A DNA stretch of 64,000 nt, taken from NCBI GenBank assembly GCA_034336665.1, contig CM067566.1:18954330-19018329 (forward strand). Reading direction: 5' to 3'. This stretch comes from Luscinia megarhynchos. Its lineage: Eukaryota > Chordata > Aves > Passeriformes > Turdidae. Of this stretch, positions 1-13,725 are shown one piece after another. The position numbers and the translations under genes are program-made. How positions within the stretch are numbered: the stretch's first letter is position 1; each line of letters opens with the position of its first letter. Below the pieces are notes generated by a model. The model was not told the DNA's origin. It made no database searches and saw nothing but the letters and a program-made list of their open reading frames with translations.

Positions 1-2024
1 AGCAGCATTCACTGTGTGCCATACTAAAGGCTGAATGGCAAGGTTGACACTGAGCTGCTCGATAAAATAGATCTTTCACATCCTGCAAGAAATGAAACCT
101 TAGTGTTTCAGGACAAGCATCTATAACCACCCGAGAGAACACTGCAATATTTATATTTTTTAAATGGAATTGCAGCCTTCTATCTCCCTCAACCCTCAGC
201 TGGGAGTAAGAAAAGTAAGAAGAACTGAGAAGTGAAATCCAAGAATCCAAGCAGCATTGTGGTATTTTTGGGTTTTTTACTTCACATTTATAGTCATGTT
301 ACATACCATAGGTATGACATTTTGACATTACCTAAACTCTGAATTTGAATGAAGCACCAACTGCCTGTTGGACTACAAGATTTCTATTATGAGGAACTGT
401 TGTTTCACGGCACAAAAATATCTCCAAATACACTCTTATTTCATTTTAAATTGTACAAAAACAATGAAACTCACAAGACTGACCTTGTAACTTTATCTCT
501 CATGTTAATCTCCATGTCATTATTCTTTATCCTTTCAAAAAGTCTGTTGTCATGAGGCCTGGATACTGCTTTAAGAGTTGACCTTCTTATTGAAGTTAAT
601 AGTGAGTAACTAAGAATCTAGCCAGAATTTCACTAAGTAATATTTGTGGATCCATGAAGTAAGACTGATGTAATGTCATACACTGAATTAAATTATGAAT
701 ATTTCCTTTGAAAACTGTGACTACTGCTACTACTTCAAAGCCATTCAAACAAAAATAAAATTGTACACGAGAAAAACTGCTTACTAACTTTAATACATGT
801 AGAAGATCATACAACAATGATGTGATTCTAGGGGGAGAAACCAGTTACAGGAAAGAAACTCTGAATCTTTAAATCTTTTTCCAGGCAAAGTTTTTAGCTA
901 AATACTTACTGCTTTCTTGTGTCCTCTTGCAATCTAACAGATTGACAGAAAAGCATGGATCTTTTTGCTATTTTATATCTTCATTTTCTATTTAAACCAG
1001 ATCATTTCTGGTGTGTCTGCATATCAAATCTGAAATAAGAATTTGTAGCTGGGCACATGGTGATGTCTGACAGACAATTATAAAGCAAAACTGTTATGAG
1101 GGATAGACAACATATTTGCACACAGGGTCCACTGTTGTTGAATCAGGGATTTTTAACATTACTTGTCAACGGTATCCTTACCTTCAGGAGATAGCCTGAA
1201 GATCAAGCATGTAAATTCTGATGAAAGAAAAACATTTTCAGTAGATAAAAGACACAAAATTATGAAAAATGTTGTGTTTCCTTTAATGTATTCTAAATCA
1301 AAATGTCTATAGTATGATATGTTTTAGGTTAATTAGTTTAATCCATATTTAATTAAGCTGATGTTTCCATGCCAACAAATGGTTTTTAAATTGTGGAAAT
1401 CTTTGTGATGTAGAGTGAGAGTAAAAAATTAATTGCCTAAAACATTTTGTTGTAATTCTTTTAACTAGAATGTGAAGTGCTTCCACATGTGCAACTCAAG
1501 TTCAGCTAATGGCCACAGTTCCAGTTCTGTGAGGGAATAATTTAGTTCACCTGCACTCATATATCAAGGCATGATTGTACCACAGTAACAAGTTTTCTGT
1601 AACTCCATTTTTAAATAAGCATATGATGGAAATTACATATTCACTAACAACAGGTGTTGCATATTGTTCTATAACACTTTAGAACAGTTTTTCTACTTGT
1701 ATATATTACCCCCGAGATTACTTAATAAATTTACCTCAAATGTTGCATCAACAGCATGTTGCAACAGAATGCCACAACTACAGCACATCTGTAGTGGGAT
1801 GGAGAAGGTAACCTTGGAGGAAAATAAAGGAACCCTAATTAGATTATAGGGGTTCTAATATTCAGAATAATTGAGTTGTAAAACATGGTATATGAACTGA
1901 ATGAGCATTATATAATTAACATGGTCAATATAAATTAGACTTAGGAGTCTAAATGTAGGTTGTAAACTCAAATAGAGGATCCCTATGAATAGAGAAAAAT
2001 ACTTCCAAGCCATGTCTCATCTAA
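1..2024. other. Unique A+T-rich non-coding DNA
   Basis: No recognisable gene, RNA or mobile element was found here. The longest open frames (68 and 73 codons, at 349-555 plus and 596-817 minus) are rich in Phe, Leu and Ser and show no domain, signal peptide or splice context. They are what chance gives in A+T-rich DNA. Confidence 0.6.
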
Positions 2025-2130
2025 ATCTATGTTCTTTCAGTTTTAAGCCATTACCCCTTGTCCTATCACTACATGCCCGTGTAAGAAGTCTCTCTGCATC
2101 TTTCTTGTAGTACCCCGTGACAGAGCTGGA
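2025..2130 (-). mobile_element. CR1 LINE fragment, ORF2 C-terminal region
   Basis: On the minus strand this stretch reads as the piece of CR1 ORF2 that normally contains the R-T-R-G-N-G-F-K-L motif, just before the C-terminal end of the polyprotein. The plus strand at about 2040-2110 shows the matching landmarks: a TTTTAAGCCATTACC block, then TTGTCCTATCACTAC, then CTTTCTTGTAG. Similarity fades by about 2130. The adjoining 2131-2290 is not recognisable and may be a decayed extension. The copy is short, truncated at both ends and cannot be coding. The CR1 assignment rests on recalled family sequence, so the class is fairly safe but the subfamily is unknown. Confidence 0.7.
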
Positions 2131-5100
2131 GCCATAGGATCCGTTCTGCCAAGCCTATGTCTCAGATCTCTAGCCACTTTCATCCCCATACTTTTCTCTC
2201 TCTGAGTCCTTAAGTCTTGAAGTGCATCCCAGGATGGCAGAGTTCAGCAGCACGGGGAAGACACCAGGAGTAGGCTAAATCCTTTTTGAGGATTTGAGAA
2301 CAATGGGTAAAAATTCTCTAAATTTAATCACTGTTCAGAATGCAGTCTTTTTTACTTCTTGGATCATTGGTCTAATCTCTGACATGATGCATAAAAAGAC
2401 TGGCACAACCACCAACAGAATTAAAAAGAGAGTGTCCTCCCATTTTATGGAAAGAAAAGGTTTCACATCTAACCTGAGAAGAGGCTTTCAAGGTGTAATA
2501 CTAATCTGAAAATAACCTCTTCTTACAGCTCAGAACTAAATTTATGGTCCCTGAAATGTATTGGGTTTTGGGTCCACTCTGATTTCTCATTTTCTGTTGA
2601 CCAGTTCAAGATGGAATCTCTTGTAAATCCCTAATGTGCTGCTTAAAACTTGCATGTAACATATTTAATATTTACCCTTCATGCACCATATTCTGCAAAG
2701 TTTCTAACACCATGTTAACACTTTTGTGGATCTACTTCTTGAATCTAAAATTTCTTAATGCCAGTACAGTCAATGCATCTAAATCTGGTCTTTTGAGTAC
2801 AGACTTAGCACAACTTAAAGTGAAAACTTTTCTATTTTCTGAATTAATTTATTAAATCCTCTTAAATTATGTATCAGCATTGAATCTCTATATTCAAGAC
2901 CACTCATGAGTTTTTTTTTCTTTCATAATTTTTTCTTTTTTGGTCGAATTTTTGTGAGCACTTCTCTTGATGCCTATGTAATGCTATGTGCTTCAGTTAA
3001 GATCATTAACATGTTTAAGGGTCTAACTTCTCAAACAAATCTTATTAAAATGAGTATGACAGTGAGCATGCTCTTTTGCCACAGTTTAAAAGATACAGCA
3101 ATTACTAGATTACTATGCCAGATTACTAGAACTCAATTGTTTAAGAACACAAAATTTCTGTTTAGGATTTACATGTCATAAATTGTCTCTATCTTTCACT
3201 AGTTCTTCCCATCACACTACATCTTTCCAAGAGGATATAGAAACAGTGTCTTCAAAACCAAATTAAAGAACTAAGGAATTTAAAATACCCTTTCTATCAA
3301 ATAAACTTGAACTGCTAAATGATGAAAAACTCCCAGAATGTTCTGATGGAGGACAGCTAATCTATATTGTTGTCATGGCAACCAGAATGAATGCAAACTC
3401 ATTTTTACACTAGAAATTGAAAACATTACTGACAGGTAATGGAACAAATTAGTTTTAATTAATAATATCTATTGACAAGTTTTAAATTTCCAAGCATAGC
3501 TACTAACTATTAGACATATACAAATTTAGAATTGGGAGAAATAATAAATATTATTTATTTTTATTTAGGAAAAGAATTGAACTTTTAAGCAACTAATTTT
3601 TCATTAGGAAACAGAAAAAAATACTCTGAGCTACCATTATTGATAGTTTAGGAAAAAAAAAAGTTAAAAGCAGGTGCTCAGAACATTAAGTAGTACTGTA
3701 GAAAGCTGATATTAAATATAATAGTTCTTGTGGTTTTTTGTGTGTGGAATATAGCAAAACTTATTAGAACTAGTAGAAAAAACATAGCTTGTTGGGCAGA
3801 TGAGATTAGGTGAAAAATCTGAATAGATGGCTAGCACATTAGGTGATTTCTAAAAAAATACTATACTTGCAATTCTAAACAATAACCATTTCCCACTGAG
3901 CTATATAGCAGAAAAATGCTAGGTGAAGATAAGTTTTACTGGGAATTTTACAGGAAACCAATTTTTGTAAGATTTTGTAAGAAGGAACTGAGAATATATT
4001 TCCTGTAGAAAAAGTGGTTTGCAGTCAGACATCTTTTTTTTCCATTTATGTTATGAAAATTGATAATAGCAAAATTGGTTAACCTGAACTAAACAGTTCT
4101 CAAACAATTTTATATTCTCTACTAAACTATGTACATGGCATCTTTCTACAGCTAATTCATGAACATATCCTATGATAACCTAGTTTGAAGGTGGGTACTG
4201 CAAAGCAGTCACACCTGAAGCCTTTCTGAGATACTGATGTTTGACTAAATGATAATGGAAATTGCTAAAGTGGAGATTTTGCAGATAATTCCAGCCCTGT
4301 AGGGATTACTTACTCAAAAAAAGGGTTAACAATTCCCTTTTGATTGTTTGGTCATACTAGTAAGTCTTGCATTTGCAAGCTAGCAAATTCCATATTGCTA
4401 GTGCTTGCACTTTGTAAGAACATGAGTACAAGCATATCTGTGCATATAAATATATATACATATAAATTTTTGAGGGTGGAGTAAAGTGTATTCTAAAAGC
4501 TCAGTGGTTCTAAGTCACATACTATATGCTTTTGCCTTCTGTAAAAAGAGACATGAAAAATCAAAATTTAAATTCCATTTTTGCTGCAGGAATGAATGAT
4601 GTTATCGGTTTAAAGGCTCTAGGGTTTCATTCTCCAAGGGATTTTCAGTTACTCTGAACACAAAAAGCCATACCTGTTGAAATCTAGACAACAGTGCAAT
4701 AGTCTGTCTTGACTCTTGGGCCCATCTAAACCTGTCAGACATATTTCCTTTATGGAATACTGGATTTTCACTAATAATGATACTGATATAAAGTTAAGGG
4801 GATATGGTTCAGTGATTTCAAATCATGGCATCACTGACACATGTAGAGACATCTCCCCTGTTTCCACACAGGCACAGTTAAGGGACTAAGGTACCAGATG
4901 GATTAGGTTCCAGTACTTGCTCTCAGGTGGTTTGGTGTTGTAATTGAGGCAATAAGCAATTAACTCTAATTATTCTCATGAAGATAAGCAAGTATGACCT
5001 TGATCTGATATGATTAGGGAATTAGTGTGGTGTATCTGAATGTACAATCATTGAGAAGTGGCTTTTCATAGTAAATCTACTTTCAACATGGGAGTTTTAT

Positions 5101-6838
5101 TAGAAGTGAATGCTGGTTGGTAATGAGACCCATGAGCTTGTGAGAAGTAACAGCCATTCCAGGTGTCTTCTGAGTGCACTGAGTGATCAACTAGGGTTTT
5201 AGTCAGACTTAGATTTGCAAAAGTTATTTCTGTATAGATGTTAGCTTTAGGTGTTTTGAAAATGGAATTAGAGAGGGAAAATTAATATTAGGACTTCATT
5301 AAGCGGCACTAAGATTGCTAATTCAACTTGCTATTTCTGCTTAGGAATGTAAGATTAGGATTTATTTCTATCTGAAAGAAGTGGAATTTTAAAAATAGCA
5401 TAAAATCCATTACAATGATGAAGTAAAATGATAATAGTATAGAACGATGTTTTAATTAATATTGGACTAACCCTGGGCGACTGGAAATGTCAACTGCAAT
5501 TGGCCATGTCAAGCCACCATGTGTGCAGTCTACAGACCAAAAAGATGATGATTTGAGGAAAGCAGAAAAAAGAAACTGTAAAGCACCTAATATTAATGCA
5601 CATGAAATTAAAAGGAATGGAAGCAGCAGTTAAGCTGGACTGAGACAGCCACAGATGTTGGCACTAAACATTAGCTTCTGGCAGTGCCAGACTAGTTTAA
5701 TCCAGGGTTTACTGGAAAATATAACTGGTGAAAGTAATGCATATTTTTCAATGTGTAATTTTAACTGCTTCGTCTTGCCTCCTCTTTGTCTGTTTTTCTA
5801 TGCATACAATGAAAATACATATTAAATTTTTTCCCTTCTCTCCCTTTTGTGGAGAAGATTGGTGTCTGAAATTCAACTGCGAGCAAGTTCATTTTCTGCA
5901 AGTAATAATATCACGTGTCCCATTGTTAAGGAGGAAAAAAATGCTATTTCAAGTCTTCTGCAGGTTTAAGAGACATTTTATTTATGCTGTAACATTATTG
6001 TTTTCACCAGCTTCAGAGGACAATATAAGAAAAGCAGCTGCTGAAAGCCAAAATGTAATCTTATAAATAAAGCATTTATCTCCTTTATCTTTTGAATACC
6101 ATTTATATTCTGAAAATGGAATGTGCACCAAATAAATAATATTTCATAGGACTGATAGTTGATAGACTGTTTTCCTTAATTTTTGAGCTCATCTCAAATA
6201 CAAGGTTCTATTGTTCTCTCTGGGATTTCTGGGATTGACAAAGTTCTCTCATGTATTAAATAGCTTTGAAAATGTTTTTGTTTTGGTCAGAAAATGTTAT
6301 TCTGACTTCAAGAGTGTGTCAGCTGATAAGTGAGAATCAACTAAAACCAAAACCCAAAGCCAGTGTTAAGAAAATGTAAATGACTGTTTTCAGTCACTAC
6401 TTGGAGCATTGACTGAAATGTAATTACAAATCTTCTGGAATAATATTGGAGAGACTACTAAGTAAAAGTTTCATAGCTGGGTGCAGAAAAGTAATATAAT
6501 GTTGTGTAATTTCTTCTGAACATTTTCTTTTTTTTTACCCTGCTGTGTTCTACTCCTGTGTAGCCCTTCAATCAGCATGACAACAAATAGTGAGAATATC
6601 TCAGCCCAAATTAAGGAGATGTAAGTTTCCCACTAAAATAGAGAGATGGACACACATGTCAAATCTCTTGGACTTCATGAGTCACCCAAAGAATTGTCTT
6701 CAGAATGAACAGTAGAATAGGCTACATAGATAACAAATTATCCATGTAGTCTGTTCTATTGTAAATGATGTTAGGATCTGAAAATCTTCCTGGGAAATAT
6801 TGAGCCAGATGACTAATAATACCATTCACTTCTTCCTC
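2131..6838. other. Unique non-coding DNA
   Basis: No gene or mobile element is recognisable. An RFX X-box-like palindrome lies at 3369-3382 and is described separately. The 112-codon open frame at 5728-6066 (plus) is among the longest outside repeats, but it is a Phe/Cys/Leu-rich string without a domain and I treat it as chance. A short alternating A/T stretch is present near 4444-4470. Confidence 0.55.
3369..3382. promoter_or_regulatory. X-box-like palindrome (possible RFX site)
   Basis: The 14-base sequence GTTGTCATGGCAAC is a near-perfect inverted repeat. It matches the RFX-family X-box (GTNRCC-N2-RGYAAC) except for one C-to-T change in the left half; the right half GGCAAC is complete. 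It sits in sequence that otherwise carries homeodomain-like TTAATTAAT motifs at about 3456-3466. Whether RFX proteins bind it is inference; a match of this quality can occur by chance in a genome but is rare in any one 64-kb window. Confidence 0.4.
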
Positions 6839-6841
6839 GGC

Positions 6842-6865
6842 TTTTTTTTTTTTTTTTTTTTTTTT
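6842..6865 (+). repeat. Poly-T run, 24 bases
   Basis: An uninterrupted run of 24 T, followed within 15 bases by a second 9-T run. It could be a simple mononucleotide tract or, read on the minus strand, the poly-A tail of an unidentified retroposed sequence. No retroposed body was recognised to the right of it, so no source is proposed. Confidence 0.9.
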
Positions 6866-9800
6866 CCTAATTTTTTTTTATCTTAGCTTCTGAGCCCGTT
6901 ATAGATAGTAGATTTTTTTGGTTTTTTTAGAATGTTTTCATTACTAGTCTGATAAGTATGCCAGAGCTGGGCAGGTCAGAGGCAAGCTCCTTGCCCTGAA
7001 ATAAAAAATAGTGATTTTGGTTCTAGTGTTTACTTTCCAGTCTTTCTTGTACTGTGTTTTCCAGAGTATTATGCCAGGAGTGTTTAGTAAATTTTCTGAT
7101 GTATTTTGATGTGTGAGCTAGTGTGACATTTTACTGACATAAATCTTTTAGTCCTGAGTTCATCTATAGTGTTCAGTTATGTGAAGAAAAAGCGTCTTGC
7201 ATTCCTTTTGCATTTGTGCTTAGTAAATGTTTTGTGCACATATTCAATTTCCTAGAGTTAACAATGGTTTATCCCAACTTTAGTTGCTGTTATGATGAAT
7301 AGAGTTAGTGGTTAACTAAGAAGCTTTTTGGTATAAAATGTCAGTTCACTATACTGAACATAGTTTTCTAAACTTGAAATTATTCATTAAACTAGGAAAA
7401 GAGTGAAAGTAGTATAAAATAATTACCAGTTTTCTGCCCCATCTCACTCCTGTCCTGCAGAATTCTGATATGCATCCCTTGTCTCTCTCATATGGACACT
7501 GCCAAACATGCACTGCTACTGCACTTCATGTGCACTGCTGCAGTATAAATACACTTTTCCACTTCACAGCCTAGGAATATGGACATGTACTTTTTTCCTC
7601 CTAAAAGTCATCTTTGGACAAGCACATAGTGATGCTTGCTGGCTCAAAAAATGTGTGTGCAGAAGCAAGTGGGAGGATATGGTTGGAGATGGGCCCATCT
7701 CACGTGTAAACCAAGAAATTATGTGAGCAGAACCAAGCACTCTGTACTCTGGGAAAATTACTTTTTTTTTCTCTACCACAGGGAAAGAAAAAATTTTAAA
7801 AAGTCTTGGATTTTCCAACTGGCTTCTGGAATGAACTTGCAACCCAATGACTAAATAAACTCAACTCTCATGCAGTTGCAAGGTAGGTGACTGAAATGAC
7901 AATGAAATGACAATTGTCTTGTGAAATTTCTGAGAACCTAGACTTTTCAGTATTGTAGGCATTAAGCTCCAATCTAGTTGCCTATGTTTCTTATATGATT
8001 TTAATGGTGGTTTTGTCTGTGCCTTAGGCTCCCCACCCTTATATAGGCACAATGTAAAACAGCTTTCAGACCAGCAACAAGAATGTTCTCATTTGTTACC
8101 TACCCTCTCTACTTTCAAGTCATTTAAAAATAGTTTAAATTTTTTTTTTCATTTTTATTCAAATTGCTTTTCCATGCTGCATTAAGTGACCAGTTTTTAT
8201 ATCACAAAACATAGTAGTTTGAATTGTAGATATTGTGTGAACATATTTAAATGACAGTTTCTTAATGTTATGGTGATATTTTACATGAAGTAAAGTGTGT
8301 TTAAATTCATTAGATTTAGAGGAAGTGCAAATCAGGTAACAATAGATAATCGCTTTATTCCTGTAGTAGTTATTGCTTCAGGCAGATGAGATTATTTAAT
8401 GAGTCTCTGATGAAATGCAGTGACAGAGGATCTTAGTGCTGTACCTCTCAGAATGTCTAAGAAACTGAAGGCATAAGTGAAGAAACTTGAAAGAAATACT
8501 GTGCCAGCATACTCATAACAAAAGTACATTTTCTGTGATTTTTATACTTTATATTATTTCCTTAATTAAATAAAAATAAAAACTAAACAAAAGTCTAGTC
8601 TAAATACTAATAGGTTATTATTCATGATTATTTACAACTCATTTTTAACTGGCTCAGGACAGATATCAAGAACTGGCTTTTCAAATCATCTGAGTGTGGC
8701 AGTCAGCAGCCTAAACACAGGTAACTAGTGCAACTTCAGAGGTTTCAGATCCATTAGTCCTTCACCTGTTACCTTTCTAAGGCATGATTACCCTGTGGGT
8801 TTTGTGTCATATCTACTAACCTCATTTCAGATACCCTAGAGCATTTAATATAGTTTACATTTGTACAATTGAATTCTACACTCAGTGTCCACCAGATGCA
8901 AACTACACTCTTGCTGAAAACAGACCCCAGCATATCAGTATAAGTCCTTCCAAATATTTTTTTTTCCACTAGGGAACAAAGTTTTATGGTCAAGGCACAG
9001 CCCAGAGACAATGAGTAAGTTTGAAATAAAGAAAAAAATAGAACCTATTTGCCAGTTAGAGAAACAGTGGGAATTGGACAATTTCTAATGTTGGCTAAAG
9101 CCATTGTATTCCATAAAAGTATCACTAAGAAGCTATCACATGGGTGGTGGAATGTGTTCACCCTCAGGAAAAATTCATAAGAATAACAATCAATGCCTGA
9201 TGAAACTTGCAGAAAATAAAAGAAGCAAGACTTGGTGTAAAGAGAAAGAAAACAAAATGTGTGAGAAAACTGAGACATGCCTAATTTTGTACTGCTGTTG
9301 TAGCTATTATAGTAGTTTCTTGTGTAGGCTGAAAGAAATGTGGATATTTAATACCTTTAGAATGCTGTCAGCCAGATTTATACAATATTTTCATAGAATT
9401 TGATAAATAAGATATTATCTGCAGCAGGGAAAACAGTTTGGGTTTTGAGTTTTTAAAGCTTTTAAAATAGTTTCTGACTGAATAAAACAGGAGAGAGAGT
9501 TTGGTCAACATAACATGGAAATTATGATAGTTCTAATTGAATAAAAATGAAAAACAGTCAACAGGAATACAACCCTAGCTTGGACAAAATCAAATACTGT
9601 GTTTAATCTTAGCTAAAATTTTCTTGCTTACTCTCTGTTGGTGTGTTATGATAATGAGGCCCTGACACAGGAGCATGTATGCTCAAGTAGGACACAGTTT
9701 TAGCAATTTTCCTAGAAAGAGAAAGAAACTCACAGCTGTGTTAACTTTACACATTCCTCTATGTATGTGCATGAGACTACCTCTATTGCAGAAAATATAT

Positions 9801-12800
9801 AGATCAGTTCTGCTCTAAAGGTGGGTTTGATTGCTTTTCACTTTTAATTGTATCTTGATTATGGATGGTTACAAGTAAAAACGTGCAGAACTATAATGTA
9901 ATAAAATGAGGCCAACTTATCCTCATATCTTCTGCTGATTTCTAACTCTGAAGTACTCTAGTATGAGCTGAGATAGCATTGAAGCAAGGACTTAACATCT
10001 TGTTAGCAAATCTGGAATAGGAAACCAGAAGGTGATAATAACTTTGAAAACAGCCACTAATTGGTTTTAAATATAGGGAAAGCCAAAGAAATTTGCCTTG
10101 AGTTATAAAACTAGCAATATCATCCATGACTTAGTCTAATGATCTGATTTTAAAGAAATATACTGTTGAGACAATAACTTTTGTGAGTGGGATGAAAAGG
10201 GCTCTGTGCAAGGGCCTGGGCAGCAGGTATGGGCCAGAATGCCTTCCAGGACTCAAACACATTGACCAGGAAGAGCTGTTCACAGGGTCTAGCTATCTAT
10301 ATCTGGCTGGAGAGACATGATCCTTGTCAGGTTGTGAGTGCCATAGCCTAGAAACCTTATACTTGAACCTTCTTTAATAGGCTTTGCTATTCACGTGCTA
10401 AACCCTGCTCAGTAAATGAATTTCAGGTTATGTCACTGAGTAATGTGGCTCTTTTATTTCTGTAAAACCACTACAAATCCCCTCTATGTCATGTCTATGC
10501 AGCTGTCACAGCTGCCTCATCTTCATTTTTGTCTAATTTACATGCTACATACCTGAGCTAACTCAGCTGTGTCTATATTAGAACTTTACAAGTATATCAC
10601 ATTAGTCAAAAAACCAAAATACTTAAGACTTATAATCTTGACTGCAACTCAGATTTTCTTAGCCACAGATTTCAGTACACTACTTTGCAGAATAGCAGCT
10701 GCTGTATCACTGTGAGTGGGTGAATGAAAGTAGTATGAACCATTTCATTACTTCATCAGCAGCAGAGGATTCAAACAGTCTTTTAGAAGGCACTGAAAAA
10801 AAGCCTGTAAATGCTAGAAGCAGACTAACAAATATCAATTAATAGCTAAAATATACTTACAAAACATGCAGCTTATTGAAAAAAGGCAAAAGATAACATG
10901 GGGAAAATTTATATTGTTTATATGAAACTGAAGCTTGAGGATTTGTTAAAGAGTGGAAAAAATCTTTTTGAGATGACAGTAGGTTTTTTCAGGCCTAAGC
11001 AAACTTGCCAGCAGAGATTTTAGTTTTTTCAGAAATTCTCGATCCTGGAACTCTGCTGTTTTCCACTAGTGCCTTTCTGAATTTGGAAAACCTAGCTTAA
11101 TCTGTGCTTTCAGTTTTGTCACTGTCTTCTACCTCAGTAAATTCTTTGGGATTTCAATGATGAAAATACTTATTGGCTTAATTTTACACGTATGCTTCCC
11201 CACACTAAGTGTATGCTTCTGCTTTTGCTTAAGATTTTCTGCTCCAAAATAAACTAAGCAAATATGCTGAATGCTTTTGTTTACATTTTGCCTCATTCTA
11301 TCCAAGGATGCAACAAGTTTTCCTGTAATGTAGTGTTGCCAGCAAGATTTATAATATGGAATCACAAAAATTTGGCCATGCATGGAAAAGATGTGCGTGT
11401 TTTTAGAAATTGGCTTAATGGAACAAAATATAAAGTTTATTTATTTAACTCTCATAATTATTAGTAAAGACCAAATTATTTTCCTACTGAATTAGTATAA
11501 AAATAGCCACACGAGCAGTGTCTGATGTGTTCAGATTGAGCTTGCATTTAGTTCTCGTGGCAATGTTCATATTGATGAACAATGCAGGTGAATCATTCTG
11601 GGTCCTTGGCACTGGAGTATGTCATAATTGTAGTGTAATGAGATAACGAAGAGACTCTGACTTTAAATTAGAAAAAAAAAGGGGTAGGCTTGGGGATACA
11701 AACAGATGAAAACAGAGAATACCAATTAGCTTTTCATTTTCCCTCTGCTCTTTTGCCCTCTCTTTCCTCAAACCCTTTCCATTATAGCCTATTTAAGAAT
11801 TTCAGTTCATGTATTTTTGCAATAATAGGAGTATTTGAATCAGAAACAAAATGTATCACATGTAGGACATTCATTTTTGAGCATGCTAAATACAGAGGTG
11901 GAATTGAAGAGACACTCATTTCAGATTTCAGTGTTTTGAAACTTTTCATTTTAGATTTCAAAAGCTGCAATTACATGATGATATTTGATGCATTCCAAAA
12001 GTGATATTGCATACATAGGCATCTGATAGTTTATTGGAAATGCTAGAAAAAAATTTCTAAAAATATAATAACATAATAATTTAAATATCATCTTATTCAT
12101 ACTCTCTTCAGGATACTTTAAAACAGGCCTAGAAGGGTCTGTTAAATTGCATTTAAGCCCAGTACACTTTGCAGGTGTCCAGTATAATGAACACTTTAAA
12201 TGGCTATGCTCTAAGGTTAATTTGTTCTGTAAAATTGCCTAGACCCCTCTAGAGTATTCATTAGTAGAATAAAACAGAGACTTAATCCAGATAGATGCTA
12301 AAGGATTATCATTATTGCTGTAAGGACGACTTTGATAAAATTCTAATTGGAATTGCCGCATGGGGACTGAGCAAACGAAGCAGATTATGATAAATTGGGG
12401 GTTTCAGACCTCTCTAACTAAATTCTGAGACAGGGGTAAAATAAAGTGATCAAACTCATCTGAAAACAGATAGCTACCTCAATTTACTCCAAAATTTCTT
12501 AGAGTGGCATAAAAATTATACTCAACTGCATATAATTACACCAAATGTCAGCACAATACAATTAGAGCTAAAAGACCATTGCAGCATTCATTTTGCTTTT
12601 AAAAGCATTAAATTGCAAACAGTCTTTTGTCTCATTATGCAGGACTGACCGATTTAAACCTGTAGTTATACAGATTCATCCATACTAATATCAAACAAGA
12701 TCATTATATTTTGTTTTCTCTCTGCATTGTATAAAAAGGAGAAATTTTCTGCTGGGCCTCTTAAATACAAAAGACAATTAACATTATCTAAACAAAATGA

Positions 12801-12997
12801 AAATAAACTATCTTATTTTAAATTGAGATATATGACTGGCAAAATTCCTGTGCCATGAATCCTCAATTTATATGCCATTAAAATAGATTGTGAATTAGTC
12901 ATTGCACATGTCCGTCAAATACATTTTATGGTTGTTATAGGTTTTATGGTTAGGGAAACAAAAGAGAAAAAAGTTTTCCACTCAATGTGCGTTATAT
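6866..12997. other. Unique non-coding DNA with possible conserved block
   Basis: No gene, RNA or mobile element is recognisable. Open frames of 60-104 codons occur on both strands and often overlap each other (for example 7508-7854 and 11690-12004), as expected for chance frames. The 12,160-12,700 part has features reminiscent of conserved regulatory DNA and is raised as a finding. The 10,180-10,340 patch is somewhat richer in G+C than its surroundings but was not identified. Confidence 0.5.
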
Positions 12998-13725
12998 TGT
13001 GTGGTAGAACACAGCCTTCAGGGATAGGGAATCCTCAACTTCTCTGGGCAACCTGTTCCAGTGCCTCACCACCCTCAGAAAACATCTGAATCTGCACCTG
13101 CTCTCTTCCAGTTTAAAGCCATTATTCCATATCCTCCTACTAGTTGCCTTAGTCAAAAGCCTTCCCCAGTTTCTTGTAGGTGCTGAAAGGCTGCTATAAG
13201 GTCTCACCAGAGCCTTCTTCACCTGCACAGCCCCAACTTTCTCAGCCTGTCTTTACAGGAGAGGTGTTCTATCCCTCTGATCAGCTTTGTGGCACTCCCC
13301 TGGACTTTCTCCAGTGTGTTTATCTCCCTCCTGCACTGAGGACCCCAGAGCTGGATGCAGTGACTGCAGTGAGGTGTTGGGGAGTGGAGCAGAGAGGCAG
13401 AATTCCCTCCCTCGCCCTGCTGCTGCTGCTTCTGATGCAGCCCGGGGTGTGTTTGGCTTTCTGGGCTGTGACTGCACATGGCCAGGTCATGTCCAGCCTC
13501 CCACCCACCTGTGACCTGCGTTGGTACCAGAGGCTGTCCTCACTCAGGTGCAGCACCTTGTGCTTGGTCTTGTTGAGCTGCATGAGATTCTCATGAGCTC
13601 GATTCTTGAGCTTGTCCAGATTCCTCTGGATGGCATCCCCTCCTCCAGGTGTGTCAGCTGTGCCCTCAGCTTGGAGTAGTCTGCAAACCTAATGAGGGTG
13701 CACTCAATCCCTCTGTCTAGGTAAC
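12998..13725 (-). mobile_element. CR1 LINE copy, C-terminal third of ORF2, frameshifted
   Basis: CR1 elements are the main LINEs of birds; ORF2 encodes an endonuclease and reverse transcriptase. Read on the minus strand, this 0.73-kb piece gives the part of ORF2 downstream of the RT catalytic domain. From high to low coordinates come an N-L-M-Q-L-N-K-T-K-H-K-V-L-H-L segment (near 13,600-13,550), the L-W-G-P-Q segment (near 13,340), a T-K-L-I-R-G-I-E-H-L-S block (near 13,290), and the C-terminal R-V-V-R-H-W-N-R-L-P-R-E-V block (near 13,076-13,030). These lie in three different minus-strand frames, so at least two frameshifts are present. The RT active site and the 3' terminal repeat are both missing. 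The 138-codon plus-strand frame at 13,180-13,596 is an antisense shadow of this copy and not a gene. Confidence 0.92.

Noticed and set aside
5728..6066. 112-codon open frame outside repeats
   Set aside because: No domain, Cys/Phe-rich composition typical of A+T-rich chance frames, no splice or promoter context.
13180..13596. 138-codon plus-strand open frame
   Set aside because: It is antisense to the CR1 ORF2 C-terminal region and carries no independent domain.
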